Part shown: positions 6,084 to 13,117 of the stretch, piece by piece | How the letters are laid out: each line of letters begins with the position of its first letter | Position numbering within the stretch: position 1 is the stretch's first letter | Virus record (IMG/VR): IMGVR_UViG_3300012204_000085 | Span: 1-29,642 of that record | Length of the DNA stretch: 29,642 nt | Direction: 5' to 3' (one strand) | Source of the DNA: a virus | Made by a program: the position numbers and the translations under genes | The notes under the pieces: generated by a model | What the model was told of the DNA's origin: nothing | Databases searched by the model: none | The model's input: the letters and a program-made list of their open reading frames with translations, nothing else

Positions 6084-6991
6084 CCACCGTCCGCCTGCTT
6101 GACGTACTGCAACTCTGCCTCTACGGAGACGTGCAGCTGACCGCCCAGGCCATGCGCACGCTCCTCGACCTCGGCATCGAGGTGTTCCACTTCTCCTACG
6201 GCGGCTGGCTGCAAGCCGTCACCACCGGCCTACCCGGCAAGAACGTCATGCTGCGCATCCGCCAGACCACCGCCGCCGCCCGCGCCGACCTCACCGCCCC
6301 CCGCCGGATGATCGCCGGAAAGATCCGAAACCAGCGAACCATGCTGCGCCGAAACGGTGGCGAGGTCTGCGCCAGGGTCGTCGGCCAGCTCGGCCAGCTT
6401 GCCGATGCCGCCGAGCACGCCGAAGACGCGGCCGAGCTGCTCGGCACCGATGGGGTCGCGGCACGCCTGTACTTCGACGCTTTCCCCAGCCTGGTCCCGC
6501 ACGCCACGGGCCTGCCCGGTCCGGCCTTCAGTGGCCTACGTAACCGGCGACCACCGACAGACGCCGTGAACTGCCTCCTCAGCTTCTGCTACGCCCTGCT
6601 CACCAAAGAGATCATGGCGGCGGCGGTCACCGTCGGTTTCGACCCCTACATCGGCCTGTTCCACCGGCCGCGCTTCGGCCGGCCAGCCCTCGTCCTAGAC
6701 CTGGCCGAAGAATTCCGGCCACTGGCCGCCGACTCCACCACCATTACGCTGATCAACACCAGGCAACTCGGCCGCGACGACTTCGTGGTGCGCGCCGGCG
6801 CGGTCAACCTCACCCCAGCGGGGCGCAGGATCGTGATCCGTGCCTGGGAACAGCGCATGACCACCGAGCTGCGCCATCCGGCCTTCGGCTACCAGGTCTC
6901 CTACCGGCGCGCAATGGAGCTACAGGCCCGGCTGCTGGCAGCCGCCCTGATCGGTGACGCACCCCGCTACGACCCGTTGACCACCCGGTGA
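5891..6991 (+). CDS. cas1: Cas1 integrase domain of the Cas4-Cas1 fusion (in the -1 frame to Cas4)
   Basis: This begins with the Cas4 Fe-S tail (CPRCSLVGICLPDE), then a linker, then Cas1 from about 5960: LYVTEQGTMVGVSGGRLVV, a conserved DVLQLCLYGDVQLT strand and the helical domain. Cas1 inserts spacers with Cas2. His (6662-6664, LFHRP) and Asp (6698-6700, LDLAEEF) of the metal site are present. The usual Glu of the EGxxAxxYF motif is Asp here (TDGVAARLYFDAF, codon 6449-6451). There is no convincing independent start: GTG at 5909 is in frame but lacks a ribosome site, so production probably depends on frameshifting or on the true frame being continuous. The TGA is 7 bp before cas2. Cas4-Cas1 fusions are known from types I-G and V-B. 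Confidence 0.88.
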   Translation, partial: CPRCSLVGICLPDEINALRQRGTPTPRRLLASKPDSQPLYVTEQGTMVGVSGGRLVVTRKGERLTTVRLLDVLQLCLYGDVQLTAQAMRTLLDLGIEVFHFSYGGWLQAVTTGLPGKNVMLRIRQTTAAARADLTAPRRMIAGKIRNQRTMLRRNGGEVCARVVGQLGQLADAAEHAEDAAELLGTDGVAARLYFDAFPSLVPHATGLPGPAFSGLRNRRPPTDAVNCLLSFCYALLTKEIMAAAVTVGFDPYIGLFHRPRFGRPALVLDLAEEFRPLAADSTTITLINTRQLGRDDFVVRAGAVNLTPAGRRIVIRAWEQRMTTELRHPAFGYQVSYRRAMELQARLLAAALIGDAPRYDPLTTR

Positions 6992-6998
6992 GCCGGCC

Positions 6999-7283
6999 AT
7001 GGCCCGGCGCCGCTACCTGCTCGCCTACGACGTCCGAGACCAACGCCGCCTCCAGTTGGTCGCCCGCTGCGCCGAAGGCTTCGGCGACCGCGTGCAGTAC
7101 TCCGTCTTCGTCTGCGACCTGTCCGAGGTCGAGCTGATCAAGATGAAGACCAGCCTCGAACTGTTGATCGACAGAGGGCAGGACAGCATCATGGTCATCG
7201 ACCTTGGAAGCGAGGACGCCTCCCGCTTCACGTTCATGGGCCAACCACTGAAGCTGCCCAACAACTCGGCGCTGATCATCTAG
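6999..7283 (+). CDS. cas2: CRISPR adaptation protein Cas2 (94 aa)
   Basis: The length and pattern are normal for Cas2: RRRYLLAYDVRDQRRLQLV with the conserved Asp after the first strand, then QYSVFVCDLSEVELIKMK and SIMVIDLGS. The C-terminal FMGQPLKLPNNSALII fits the strand that docks on Cas1. It starts at ATG 6999 just after the cas1 stop and ends 186 bp before the first repeat. Cas2 dimers bridge two Cas1 dimers to form the integration complex. The intact state of cas2, with a young-looking array, suggests that acquisition worked recently. Confidence 0.93.
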   Translation: MARRRYLLAYDVRDQRRLQLVARCAEGFGDRVQYSVFVCDLSEVELIKMKTSLELLIDRGQDSIMVIDLGSEDASRFTFMGQPLKLPNNSALII

Positions 7284-7468
7284 CGGACCGCGAGCGGCAC
7301 ATCGAGCAGAACCGCCAGCGTGGCCGCTCGCAACAGCAGAACACCAGGTGAAGGCCACTGAACCACAAGACCGAGACCCCACCAAGTTCCTTGACACCTC
7401 CACACAGGCCAGGCCGCTCGCGAGCTCAGCCAACATCGCAGCTCACGGCTGCTTCACCAGAGCGAGCC
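7284..7468 (+). promoter_or_regulatory. CRISPR leader with hairpin and a consensus -35 box
   Basis: This is the non-coding stretch between cas2 and the first repeat. A hairpin at 7290-7331 (GCGAGCGGCAC with GTGGCCGCTCGC, one bulged G) may end the cas mRNA; there is no T-run. TTGACA at 7391-7396 is a perfect -35 hexamer, though I see no good -10 at the usual distance. Repeats at the far end of the array are the degenerate ones, which supports the leader being on this side. Confidence 0.6.
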
Positions 7469-9710
7469 GTCGAAATGCCCGCGCGGGGGCGTCGTACCCG
7501 CGACCGCGTGGCCGCCGGTGCGCAGGTCGGTGATCTTGGCCGTCGAAATGCCCGCGCGGGGGCGTCGTACCCGCGACAACTGGTCGTGACCTACCTACCG
7601 CCGACCAACGAGGTCGAAATGCCCGCGCGGGGGCGTCGTACCCGCGACGTGTCGGCGGCGCCAGTTCGACCAGTGCAGCCAAGTCGAAATGCCCGCGCGG
7701 GGGCGTCGTACCCGCGACCGCTGCTGTCGATCTGGCGGCGGGCCGTTCGTATAGTCGAAATGCCCGCGCGGGGGCGTCGTACCCGCGACTCGGCCTCGGT
7801 CCGGCCGATCCCGCCGGCGGCCGAGTCGAAATGCCCGCGCGGGGGCGTCGTACCCGCGACTGATCTCCATCATGGTCTGGCCATCGCGGGATCGGATGTC
7901 GAAATGCCCGCGCGGGGGCGTCGTACCCGCGACGGAACCCCGGGCGAGGTGATGTCGCAGGTCAGCACCTCGTCGAAATGCCCGCGCGGGGGCGTCGTAC
8001 CCGCGACGGTACTCCTGGTCCGGCGACCTCGACCGCAGCTTCGGTCGAAATGCCCGCGCGGGGGCGTCGTACCCGCGACCAGAAGGCCGTGTATCCGGTG
8101 ACAACGACCCACGTCGAAATGCCCGCGCGGGGGCGTCGTACCCGCGACCCGAAGCGACACTACGCCGCACCCGCAGTGGCACCCGTCGAAATGCCCGCGC
8201 GGGGGCGTCGTACCCGCGACCCTGAAACGAGCTGCGAGGAGCACAACCGCTTCCTCGTCGAAATGCCCGCGCGGGGGCGTCGTACCCGCGACGGATGAGG
8301 AGTTCGCCGGCGAGGTTGGTGGCATCCTGTCGAAATGCCCGCGCGGGGGCGTCGTACCCGCGACATCAAGCACGACGAACCCTGGCCGCCTGTCCGGCCG
8401 TCGAAATGCCCGCGCGGGGGCGTCGTACCCGCGACCATTTGGGTAACTTTGGTGAGGCTTGCTATGGCCCTAGTCGAAATGCCCGCGCGGGGGCGTCGTA
8501 CCCGCGACCGGTGGGCCGTGACGTTGCTTCGCTTACGCGGCAAGTCGAAATGCCCGCGCGGGGGGCGTCGTACCCGCGACTCCGCCATCGTGTGGAATTC
8601 ACCACCTCACCGTGGTCGAAATGCCCGCGCGGGGGCGTCGTACCCGCGACTGAGTCTCCACGACTCACGCCGGTCCGGATTCCGTCGAAATGCCCGCGCG
8701 GGGGCGTCGTACCCGCGACGGGATATCTGAATACCAAGATACTCACATGCGACCAGTCGAAATGCCCGCGCGCGGGGGCGTCGTACCCGCGACAGGATCT
8801 TGACCATGAGCACGTTCTGGGCAGGCGGGAGTCGAAATGCCCGCGCGGGGGCGTCGTACCCGCGACCTCTGCACTCGGGCCGAGATCAAGGACTTCGAAG
8901 AGCGTCGAAATGCCCGCGCGGGGGCGTCGTACCCGCGACCGGGGCAACAGGTTTTCGTCGCGCTGGCCCTCCGGCGGGTCGAAATGCCCGCGCGGGGGCG
9001 TCGTACCCGCGACGTGGGCAGGCACATGGTGTGGTTCCCCGCGCGGGGGCGTCGTACCCGCGACTGGGCTGATGTCGTCAGCTTCTCGGTGCCGCGGCGA
9101 GGTCGAAATGCCCGCGACGGATGGCGCGTTACCGGTTATGCGCGCGGTTAGGGCGGTCGAAATGCCCGCGCGGGGGCGTCGTACCCGCGACTGGCCCCTG
9201 TTCTCGGTCGCGCGGTCGGGTCGACTTGTCGAAATGCCCGCGCGGGGGCGTCGTACCCGCGACGTGATGCAGGTCGACCTGCGGGACATGAAGGCCGCGG
9301 AGTCGAAATGCCCGCGCGGGGGCGTCGTACCCGCGACGAGGACATCGGTATCCATCCTTCGGTGGCGTCGCACGGTCGAAATGCCCGCGCGGGGGCGTCG
9401 TACCCGCGACACCAACAGTGTCGGTAGCGCAGTCGCGATCGACCTGTCGAAATGCCCGCGCGGGGGCGTCGTACCCGCGACCTGTATCGCCCGTCCCCTC
9501 TCGATCAATGTCGACGGGTGTCGCAATGCCCGCGCGGGGGCGTCGTACCCGCGACTGGGAACCGGTCGGCAGGGGTCCCGTCCCCACCGCACCGCGAGCG
9601 TCGCAATGCCCGCGCGGGGGCGTCGTACCCGCGACGGCGCCGGGTACCGCACCCCGGCCGCCATGCGCGGAGGTCGAAATGGCCCCGCGCGGGGGCGTCG
9701 TACCCGCGAC
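7469..9710 (+). CRISPR. Type V CRISPR array: about 32 repeats of 36 bp, 31 spacers
   Basis: The repeat starts GTCGAAATGCCCGCGC and ends GTCGTACCCGCGAC. Most copies are identical. Spacers are 33-38 bp, with one of 44 (9556-9599). The repeat can fold as CGCGGG/CCCGCG with a 9-base loop, leaving AC before the spacer, a plausible 5' crRNA handle. Variants: 8544-8580 has one extra G; 8756-8793 an extra CG; 9038-9064 lacks the 5' end; 9102-9118 is an internally deleted 17-mer; 9520-9555 and 9600-9635 have A-to-C at base 5; 9673-9710 has two extra bases. Decay towards 9710 and clean repeats near 7469 place the newest spacers at the cas2 side. No tracrRNA-like anti-repeat was seen, as expected for V-M. 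The first spacer (7505-7541) matches 16401-16437 perfectly. Confidence 0.98.
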
Positions 9711-9832
9711 ACCCTGCCATGGCGGCTCCGAGGTTGGCGCGGCCACCTCGCGCGGGAATGGCTGTCCTCTTCCACTTCCGCGTCAAGGATGTGCCGGCTG
9801 GCAAAGGGTTTCTACGGCATCGAGCGGGCGAC

Positions 9833-10078
9833 CTAGAACTCTCGCTCGGCTGAGAGCTGTCGCGGGCGGCGGAGGTTGGCGCCCTTGCCCGGCCGGCCCC
9901 TCAGCGCGGCGCGTAGCGGGACGGCAGCGTAAAGCGGCGTTCGTTCGTCGAGGTGCGCGACCGGCTCGATGCCGAGTCGGCTGATCTCTCGGCGCAGTGA
10001 GGCGCTGGACAGGCCCGTTTCGGCGGCTGCCTGCCGGGTGGTCAGGGCAAGCCTGCCGTCAACTGTGATCCGGATCAT
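9833..10078 (-). CDS. Small helix-turn-helix protein, excisionase/MerR-like (81 aa)
   Basis: The N-terminus MIRITVDGRLALTTRQAAAE continues into TGLSSASLRREISRLGI, a helix-turn-helix, followed by a short wing-like segment (EPVAHLDERTPLYAA) and a basic tail. The pattern LTTRQAAAETGLSSASLRR resembles excisionase/MerR-type first helices. I choose ATG 10078; a GTG at 10096 is in frame and would overlap a half-copy of the neighbouring operator. It is divergent from the DUF2637-type gene across a palindrome (10133-10156), so repression of that promoter or of its own is likely. An excisionase role for the element is possible but unproven. Positions 9711-9832 before it hold no recognisable gene. Confidence 0.65.
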   Translation of the reverse strand: MIRITVDGRLALTTRQAAAETGLSSASLRREISRLGIEPVAHLDERTPLYAAVPLRAALRGRPGKGANLRRPRQLSAEREF

Positions 10079-10128
10079 TGGCCCCACGCCCGCCACGCTA
10101 GCGCGGCAAGCCAGCCCCGTCTACCCCC

Positions 10129-10157
10129 TTGCGTATGCCGCGCTAGCGCGGCATACT
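10129..10157 (+). promoter_or_regulatory. Promoter covered by a perfect 24-bp palindrome (operator)
   Basis: GTATGCCGCGCT (10133-10144) is followed directly by its exact reverse complement (to 10156). TTGCGT (10129-10134) and CATACT (10152-10157) are 17 bp apart, so the palindrome fills the spacer and touches both boxes. A 13-bp piece, CGCTAGCGCGGCA, recurs at 10096-10108 next to the divergent HTH gene. The predicted RNA start falls at or next to the ATG at 10165, allowing a leaderless message. Confidence 0.65.
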
Positions 10158-10233
10158 AAGGGGCATGACAGCGATCCGCGTAGAGCGCGACACCCGCAGC
10201 TCCGCGTCCCCCAGCTTCGTCCAGGAGGACACC

Positions 10234-10914
10234 ATGACCGTAACCAACCCCACCGTTATCGAGCTGCCCCGCCTGCGCCGGGTCCGCTGGGCCGTGCGCG
10301 CGACCCTAAGCCTCGGCGTGGCCGCCTCGGTCGTGGCCAACGTGCTACACGCCGTGGACAACCCCATCTCGCAGGCGATCGCCGCCTGGCCGCCCCTCGC
10401 CTTGCTGCTCACCGTCGAGCTCATCTCACGGGTGCCGGTGCACCGCCGCTCCCTCGCGGCCGCCCGGCTGGTCGCCACCGCGGCAATCGCCGGGATCGCC
10501 GCCTGGATCTCCTACTGGCACATGGCCGGCGTGGCGGCCCGCTACGGCGAGACCGGCGCCTCGGCGTACCTGCTGCCGTTCTCCGTCGACGGGCTGATCG
10601 TTGTGGCCAGCGTCTGCCTGGTGGAGCTCGCCGGCCGGATCCGCGACCTCGAGGTCGCGCCGGCCGTCCTACCGGTGCCAGCGGTGGCCGAGCCGGCGCC
10701 GGAGCTGCCGGCCGAGCTGCTGGCTCGGGCGACCGAGGCCGCGCGCAGGTACCTGGCCGACACCGGCAAGCCGATCAACCGTGACGCGCTTGGCCGGGCA
10801 CTGCGCGTGCGCAACGAGGTGGCAACCCGTCTGGTGCGCCCCGCCCGCACCGCGGCCGCGACGACCAACGGCACTCCGATGCCCGAGTTGCTGGCGGCGG
10901 TCAGCGCCTCCTGA
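10234..10914 (+). CDS. DUF2637-type membrane protein with C-terminal HTH-like domain (226 aa)
   Basis: Four hydrophobic segments lie in the first 150 residues: TLSLGVAASVVANVLHAV, QAIAAWPPLALLLTVELI, LVATAAIAGIAAWISYWHM and ASAYLLPFSVDGLIVVASVC. The pattern of a transmembrane pair with NVLHA, SYWHM and PFSVDGLIV is that of the DUF2637 family, common on actinomycete integrative elements, plasmids and phages. After a proline/alanine linker, the C-terminal RYLADTGKPINRDALGRALRVRNEVATRLV looks like a helix-turn-helix. I choose ATG 10234 for its strong AGGAGG site; ATG 10165 is in frame and could serve a leaderless transcript. The function is unknown. The linked DNA-binding-like tail suggests tethering of DNA or of a regulator to the membrane. 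Confidence 0.82.
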   Translation: MTVTNPTVIELPRLRRVRWAVRATLSLGVAASVVANVLHAVDNPISQAIAAWPPLALLLTVELISRVPVHRRSLAAARLVATAAIAGIAAWISYWHMAGVAARYGETGASAYLLPFSVDGLIVVASVCLVELAGRIRDLEVAPAVLPVPAVAEPAPELPAELLARATEAARRYLADTGKPINRDALGRALRVRNEVATRLVRPARTAAATTNGTPMPELLAAVSAS

Positions 10915-10958
10915 ATGTGACCGGTTCCTGGGGAGGCTCCGGTACGACCCAACAGGCC

Positions 10959-10996
10959 GGGCCCCGGCCGTGCGACGTCACCGCCGGCCGGGGCCC
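10959..10996. terminator. Hairpin between the DUF2637-type gene and the next gene
   Basis: GGGCCCCGGCC (10959-10969) pairs with GGCCGGGGCCC (10986-10996) over a 16-base loop, followed by TTGATC. It has no real T-run, so it may be a partial terminator or an RNA-stabilising structure. Confidence 0.45.
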
Positions 10997-11022
10997 TTGA
11001 TCAGGATCGGAGGTCCTGACCC

Positions 11023-11367
11023 ATGAGCACGGTACCTACCCATCAGACGCCGCGCGGACGCGAGCCGTCCGCGGCGGATCTGCTGGCCGCGGAGATCGAG
11101 GGGATGCGGCTGGTCGCTGCTGAGGACCTGGCCGCCGGCGGCACTGGGACCACGGCGCGGCTGGTGCAGTACACGCGAGCTGCCGCGATCGTCGAGTGGC
11201 ACCTGGACAGCGCCGCACCCGGCATGGTCAAGTTGGCCGCGATCCGTCGTGTCGTCGTCGCCCTGGACGCCGCCAAGGACGCGGCGTGGGGTGGCCGTGA
11301 CGACCCGGAGACCGGCGTGCCGCTGCCGCCCGGCATCGAGGGGTACGCGCCCCGCGCCGGTTCCTGA
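11023..11367 (+). CDS. Small unknown soluble protein (114 aa)
   Basis: It starts at ATG 11023 behind a GGAGG-containing site (ATCGGAGGTCCTGACCC). It is mostly helical: PSAADLLAAEIEGMRLVAAE, then TARLVQYTRAAAIVEWHLD and KLAAIRRVVVALDAAKDAAW, ending in a flexible DDPETGVPLPPG tail. There is no signal peptide or membrane segment. I do not recognise the family. It follows the DUF2637-type gene on the same strand and is closed by a strong terminator, so the two probably form one unit under the palindromic operator. Confidence 0.65.
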   Translation: MSTVPTHQTPRGREPSAADLLAAEIEGMRLVAAEDLAAGGTGTTARLVQYTRAAAIVEWHLDSAAPGMVKLAAIRRVVVALDAAKDAAWGGRDDPETGVPLPPGIEGYAPRAGS

Positions 11368-11374
11368 GACGAGC

Positions 11375-11409
11375 GAAGCGCCCCCGCCCGTCACGGGCGG
11401 GGGCGCTTC
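11375..11409 (+). terminator. Strong intrinsic terminator hairpin
   Basis: A perfect 16-bp stem, GAAGCGCCCCCGCCCG with its complement, closes over a three-base loop (TCA), followed by TTCC. It ends the 10.2-11.4 kb plus-strand unit and separates it from the lipoprotein gene. Confidence 0.8.
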
Positions 11410-11526
11410 TTCCTGGTCTGGTCCGCCAACCTAGTTAGCTCGGCCCTACCGGCAGTTGCTCACGGCTCCTACCCTTGGGCCCCATCGAAGGCCCCATCGA
11501 AGAACAAAGGTAGGAGCCAACCGACC

Positions 11527-11859
11527 ATGAGAAAGATCCTTCCCATCGTGAGCATCACCACTGCCGGCCTCGTCGCCGCGCTCGTGGCGTGCGCCGCGCC
11601 GGGCAGCCCCGACAAGCCCGGACCCGCGCCGAGCCGTCCCGCTGCCGTCACGACCTCGGCGGTAGAGCGTCCGGGCAGTCCCGCCGTGTATGCCAGCATC
11701 GCCGCCGAGACCGACTGCGTGAAGCTACAAACATCCTTCGACACCGCCGCGGCGGCCCACGACCGGGACAAAGCCCGCAGCCGCCTGGACCTCATGGAGA
11801 TCGACACCGCATATATGCAGGCCATCGATGCTCGAATGCGGGAGCTGAAATGCTACTGA
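11527..11859 (+). CDS. Small secreted lipoprotein (110 aa)
   Basis: It has a type II signal peptide: a basic start (MRKILPIVS), a hydrophobic core (ITTAGLVAALVA) and a lipobox with Cys22 in LVACAAPG. A proline/serine-rich linker follows, then a small helical domain with two cysteines (DCVKLQTSFDTAAAAHDRDK and a C-terminal RMRELKCY) that could pair. It would be anchored outside the membrane. It has its own terminator upstream (11375-11409) and downstream (11880-11913), so it is probably transcribed alone. Lipoproteins expressed singly from a prophage are often superinfection-exclusion or host-modifying proteins. That role is only a guess here. Confidence 0.75.
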   Translation: MRKILPIVSITTAGLVAALVACAAPGSPDKPGPAPSRPAAVTTSAVERPGSPAVYASIAAETDCVKLQTSFDTAAAAHDRDKARSRLDLMEIDTAYMQAIDARMRELKCY

Positions 11860-11879
11860 CCGTGGGCACAGAAGATGCC

Positions 11880-11913
11880 GGCCCGCCGTCCGGGGCGCCC
11901 CGGGCGGCGGGCC
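11880..11913. terminator. Bidirectional terminator hairpin between convergent genes
   Basis: A 17-bp stem with one G-U-type mismatch and almost no loop (11880-11896 with 11897-11913) lies between the plus-strand lipoprotein gene and the minus-strand late-gene end. It probably stops transcription from both sides. The T content on either side is low. Confidence 0.7.
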
Positions 11914-11931
11914 TCTCATTGTTGGGGCGAT

Positions 11932-12417
11932 CTACATGCGCGGCGGCACGCTGCCGGGCGGGATCGGTGTCCCGGTGCGGCGGGCCTGCTGCTCGCGGAG
12001 GTGCTGTACGGCCTCGGGCGGCTTCCTCTGGGCGTTGTTGCGCAGGCCCCAGACCCCGATGGCGCCCAGCGCGCTGCCGAGGATGATCTGCCACTCGTCC
12101 GGGGTGATCTGGTTGTCGGTCACGGCCGCTTGCATCGCGACGCCGCCGGCGGCCAGGGCCGCGACGATCAGCTTGCGGTACCCGCTCAGCGGCGGCCGGG
12201 GGCCTCGGCGAGCGTAGGCGTCGGCGAAGTGCTTGGGCAGCCACGCGGTGAGGACGGCGATCGCGGTGACGGTGATCTCCTGCGGGACGTAGCCGGCGAT
12301 CAGCTCGGTCCATGGCACGGTGTTCGGGTTCCGGTCGAGGCCGGCCACGAACTCCAGCAGGATCGCGATCGCCGTCGGTACCAGGATGAGCGCGTTGGAC
12401 ACGCCGCGTTTGGTCAT
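11932..12417 (-). CDS. Holin-like phage membrane protein (161 aa), last late gene
   Basis: ATG 12417 overlaps the previous stop. Hydrophobic segments: GVSNALILVPTAIAILLEFV (residues about 5-24), PQEITVTAIAVLTAWLP (about 45-61), KLIVAALAAGGVAMQAAVTD (about 83-102) and QIILGSALGAIGVWGLRNNA (about 110-130). The tail is charged, RKPPEAVQHLREQQARR, ending in prolines. The size, the several membrane segments and the position at the end of the late operon fit an actinophage holin, which times membrane opening at lysis. There is no sequence signature beyond topology. Transcription towards it comes from the right and would cross the self-targeted site at 16401-16437. Confidence 0.65.
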   Translation of the reverse strand: MTKRGVSNALILVPTAIAILLEFVAGLDRNPNTVPWTELIAGYVPQEITVTAIAVLTAWLPKHFADAYARRGPRPPLSGYRKLIVAALAAGGVAMQAAVTDNQITPDEWQIILGSALGAIGVWGLRNNAQRKPPEAVQHLREQQARRTGTPIPPGSVPPRM

Positions 12418-12725
12418 GACGGTCCTTCCGTGGTCGCGGGCAGCATCGCCCGCACGAAGGCATCTTTGGCCTCGATCAACCGCTGGAGGCCGGTGAGGAG
12501 CTGGTCGACGTCGCCGCCGGCCGGAAAGCGTCTGGCCATCTCGTGCGCCAGGTCGTGGCACATCTGGCTCGTCGGTCGCGGGTACGGCGGCAGCTGCTTG
12601 TACTCGAACCAGCGCAGCCGGGCGGCGACCGCCGGGTGTCGCTCGATGATGCTCTGCGCGTCGCGGGCTCGGTGGCACACGGCCGGGTCACACGTCGAGT
12701 GGTCCAGGTCGTCGGGCAGCGGCAC
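12414..12725 (-). CDS. Small helical phage protein (103 aa), function unknown
   Basis: It begins MPLPDDLDHSTCDPAVCHRA, with two cysteines. The core is FEYKQLPPYPRPTSQMCHDL, then AHEMARRFPAGGDV and LLTGLQRLIEAKDAFVRAML. The layout (aromatic start, loop with a proline run, long helix, P-A-G-G turn, second helix with L..L.EAKDA.VRA) recalls the small helical-hairpin proteins grouped with Acb2/Tad1 nucleotide sponges in phages. The resemblance is loose and from memory. It overlaps the holin-like start by four bases and is surely co-translated with it. Such proteins are frequent in actinophage late regions. Confidence 0.6.
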   Translation of the reverse strand: MPLPDDLDHSTCDPAVCHRARDAQSIIERHPAVAARLRWFEYKQLPPYPRPTSQMCHDLAHEMARRFPAGGDVDQLLTGLQRLIEAKDAFVRAMLPATTEGPS

Positions 12726-12731
12726 CCGGGC

Positions 12732-13091
12732 TCAGCCTCCGACCATGTAGGTCTGGACGGTCGGCGCTGGGCCGGTGGCGGTCATCGTGGTACTCGGGTG
12801 CACCGCCGCGCCCTGCCCGATGACCGGCATCGGGGGCTCGCTGTGGGCCGGCTTGGCTGCGGGCTCGTCGAGGACCAGGTGCACGGCGGTCACCTTGATC
12901 TCGCAGCTGGCCCAGACCTTGTCGTGGTGGCCGGAGGCTTCGACCCGCACCCCGTTGGTGGGGACCTCGTCGACGAGCTCGGCGATGGCCCGCTTGGCGA
13001 GCTCGCCCTGGGCCTGGCCGTAGACGTTGGCCTCGGCGACGGCCCGGCGGACGGCGTCCTTGGTGCCGGTTGCGCTGATGTGCCAGCTCAC
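12732..13091 (-). CDS. Unknown small phage protein (119 aa)
   Basis: I choose the GTG at 13091 because GGAAGGA lies 7-8 bases upstream, giving MSWHISATGTKDAVRRAVAE. The protein has a short alpha/beta N-terminal half (AKRAIAELVDEVPTNGVRVEASGHHD shortened here as AIAELVDEV and VRVEASGHHD), a strand-rich VWASCEIKVTAVHLVLDE and a proline-rich, low-complexity C-terminus ending TVQTYMVGG. No family is recognised by name. The frame stays open far upstream, but only because of high GC. It lies in the post-fibre part of the late operon. Confidence 0.7.
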   Translation of the reverse strand: MSWHISATGTKDAVRRAVAEANVYGQAQGELAKRAIAELVDEVPTNGVRVEASGHHDKVWASCEIKVTAVHLVLDEPAAKPAHSEPPMPVIGQGAAVHPSTTMTATGPAPTVQTYMVGG

Positions 13092-13117
13092 GCTCGTGTC
13101 CTTCCTGTTTTGGCGGG

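Noticed and set aside
7284-7468. A tracrRNA or second effector RNA in the leader
   Set aside because: I found no stretch complementary to the repeat there. The hairpin at 7290-7331 is unrelated to the repeat, and V-M systems are not known to need a tracrRNA.
7578-9672. Other spacers matching the prophage or the rest of the window
   Set aside because: I compared spacers 2-31 by eye on both strands against this window and saw no convincing match. Partial matches with mismatches could have been missed.
7391-9853. Long open frames through the array on both strands (repeated MPARGRRTRD, AGTTPPRGHFD and similar)
   Set aside because: They are translations of the CRISPR repeat and spacers. The repeat length is a multiple of three with no stops, and frames break where spacers change length.
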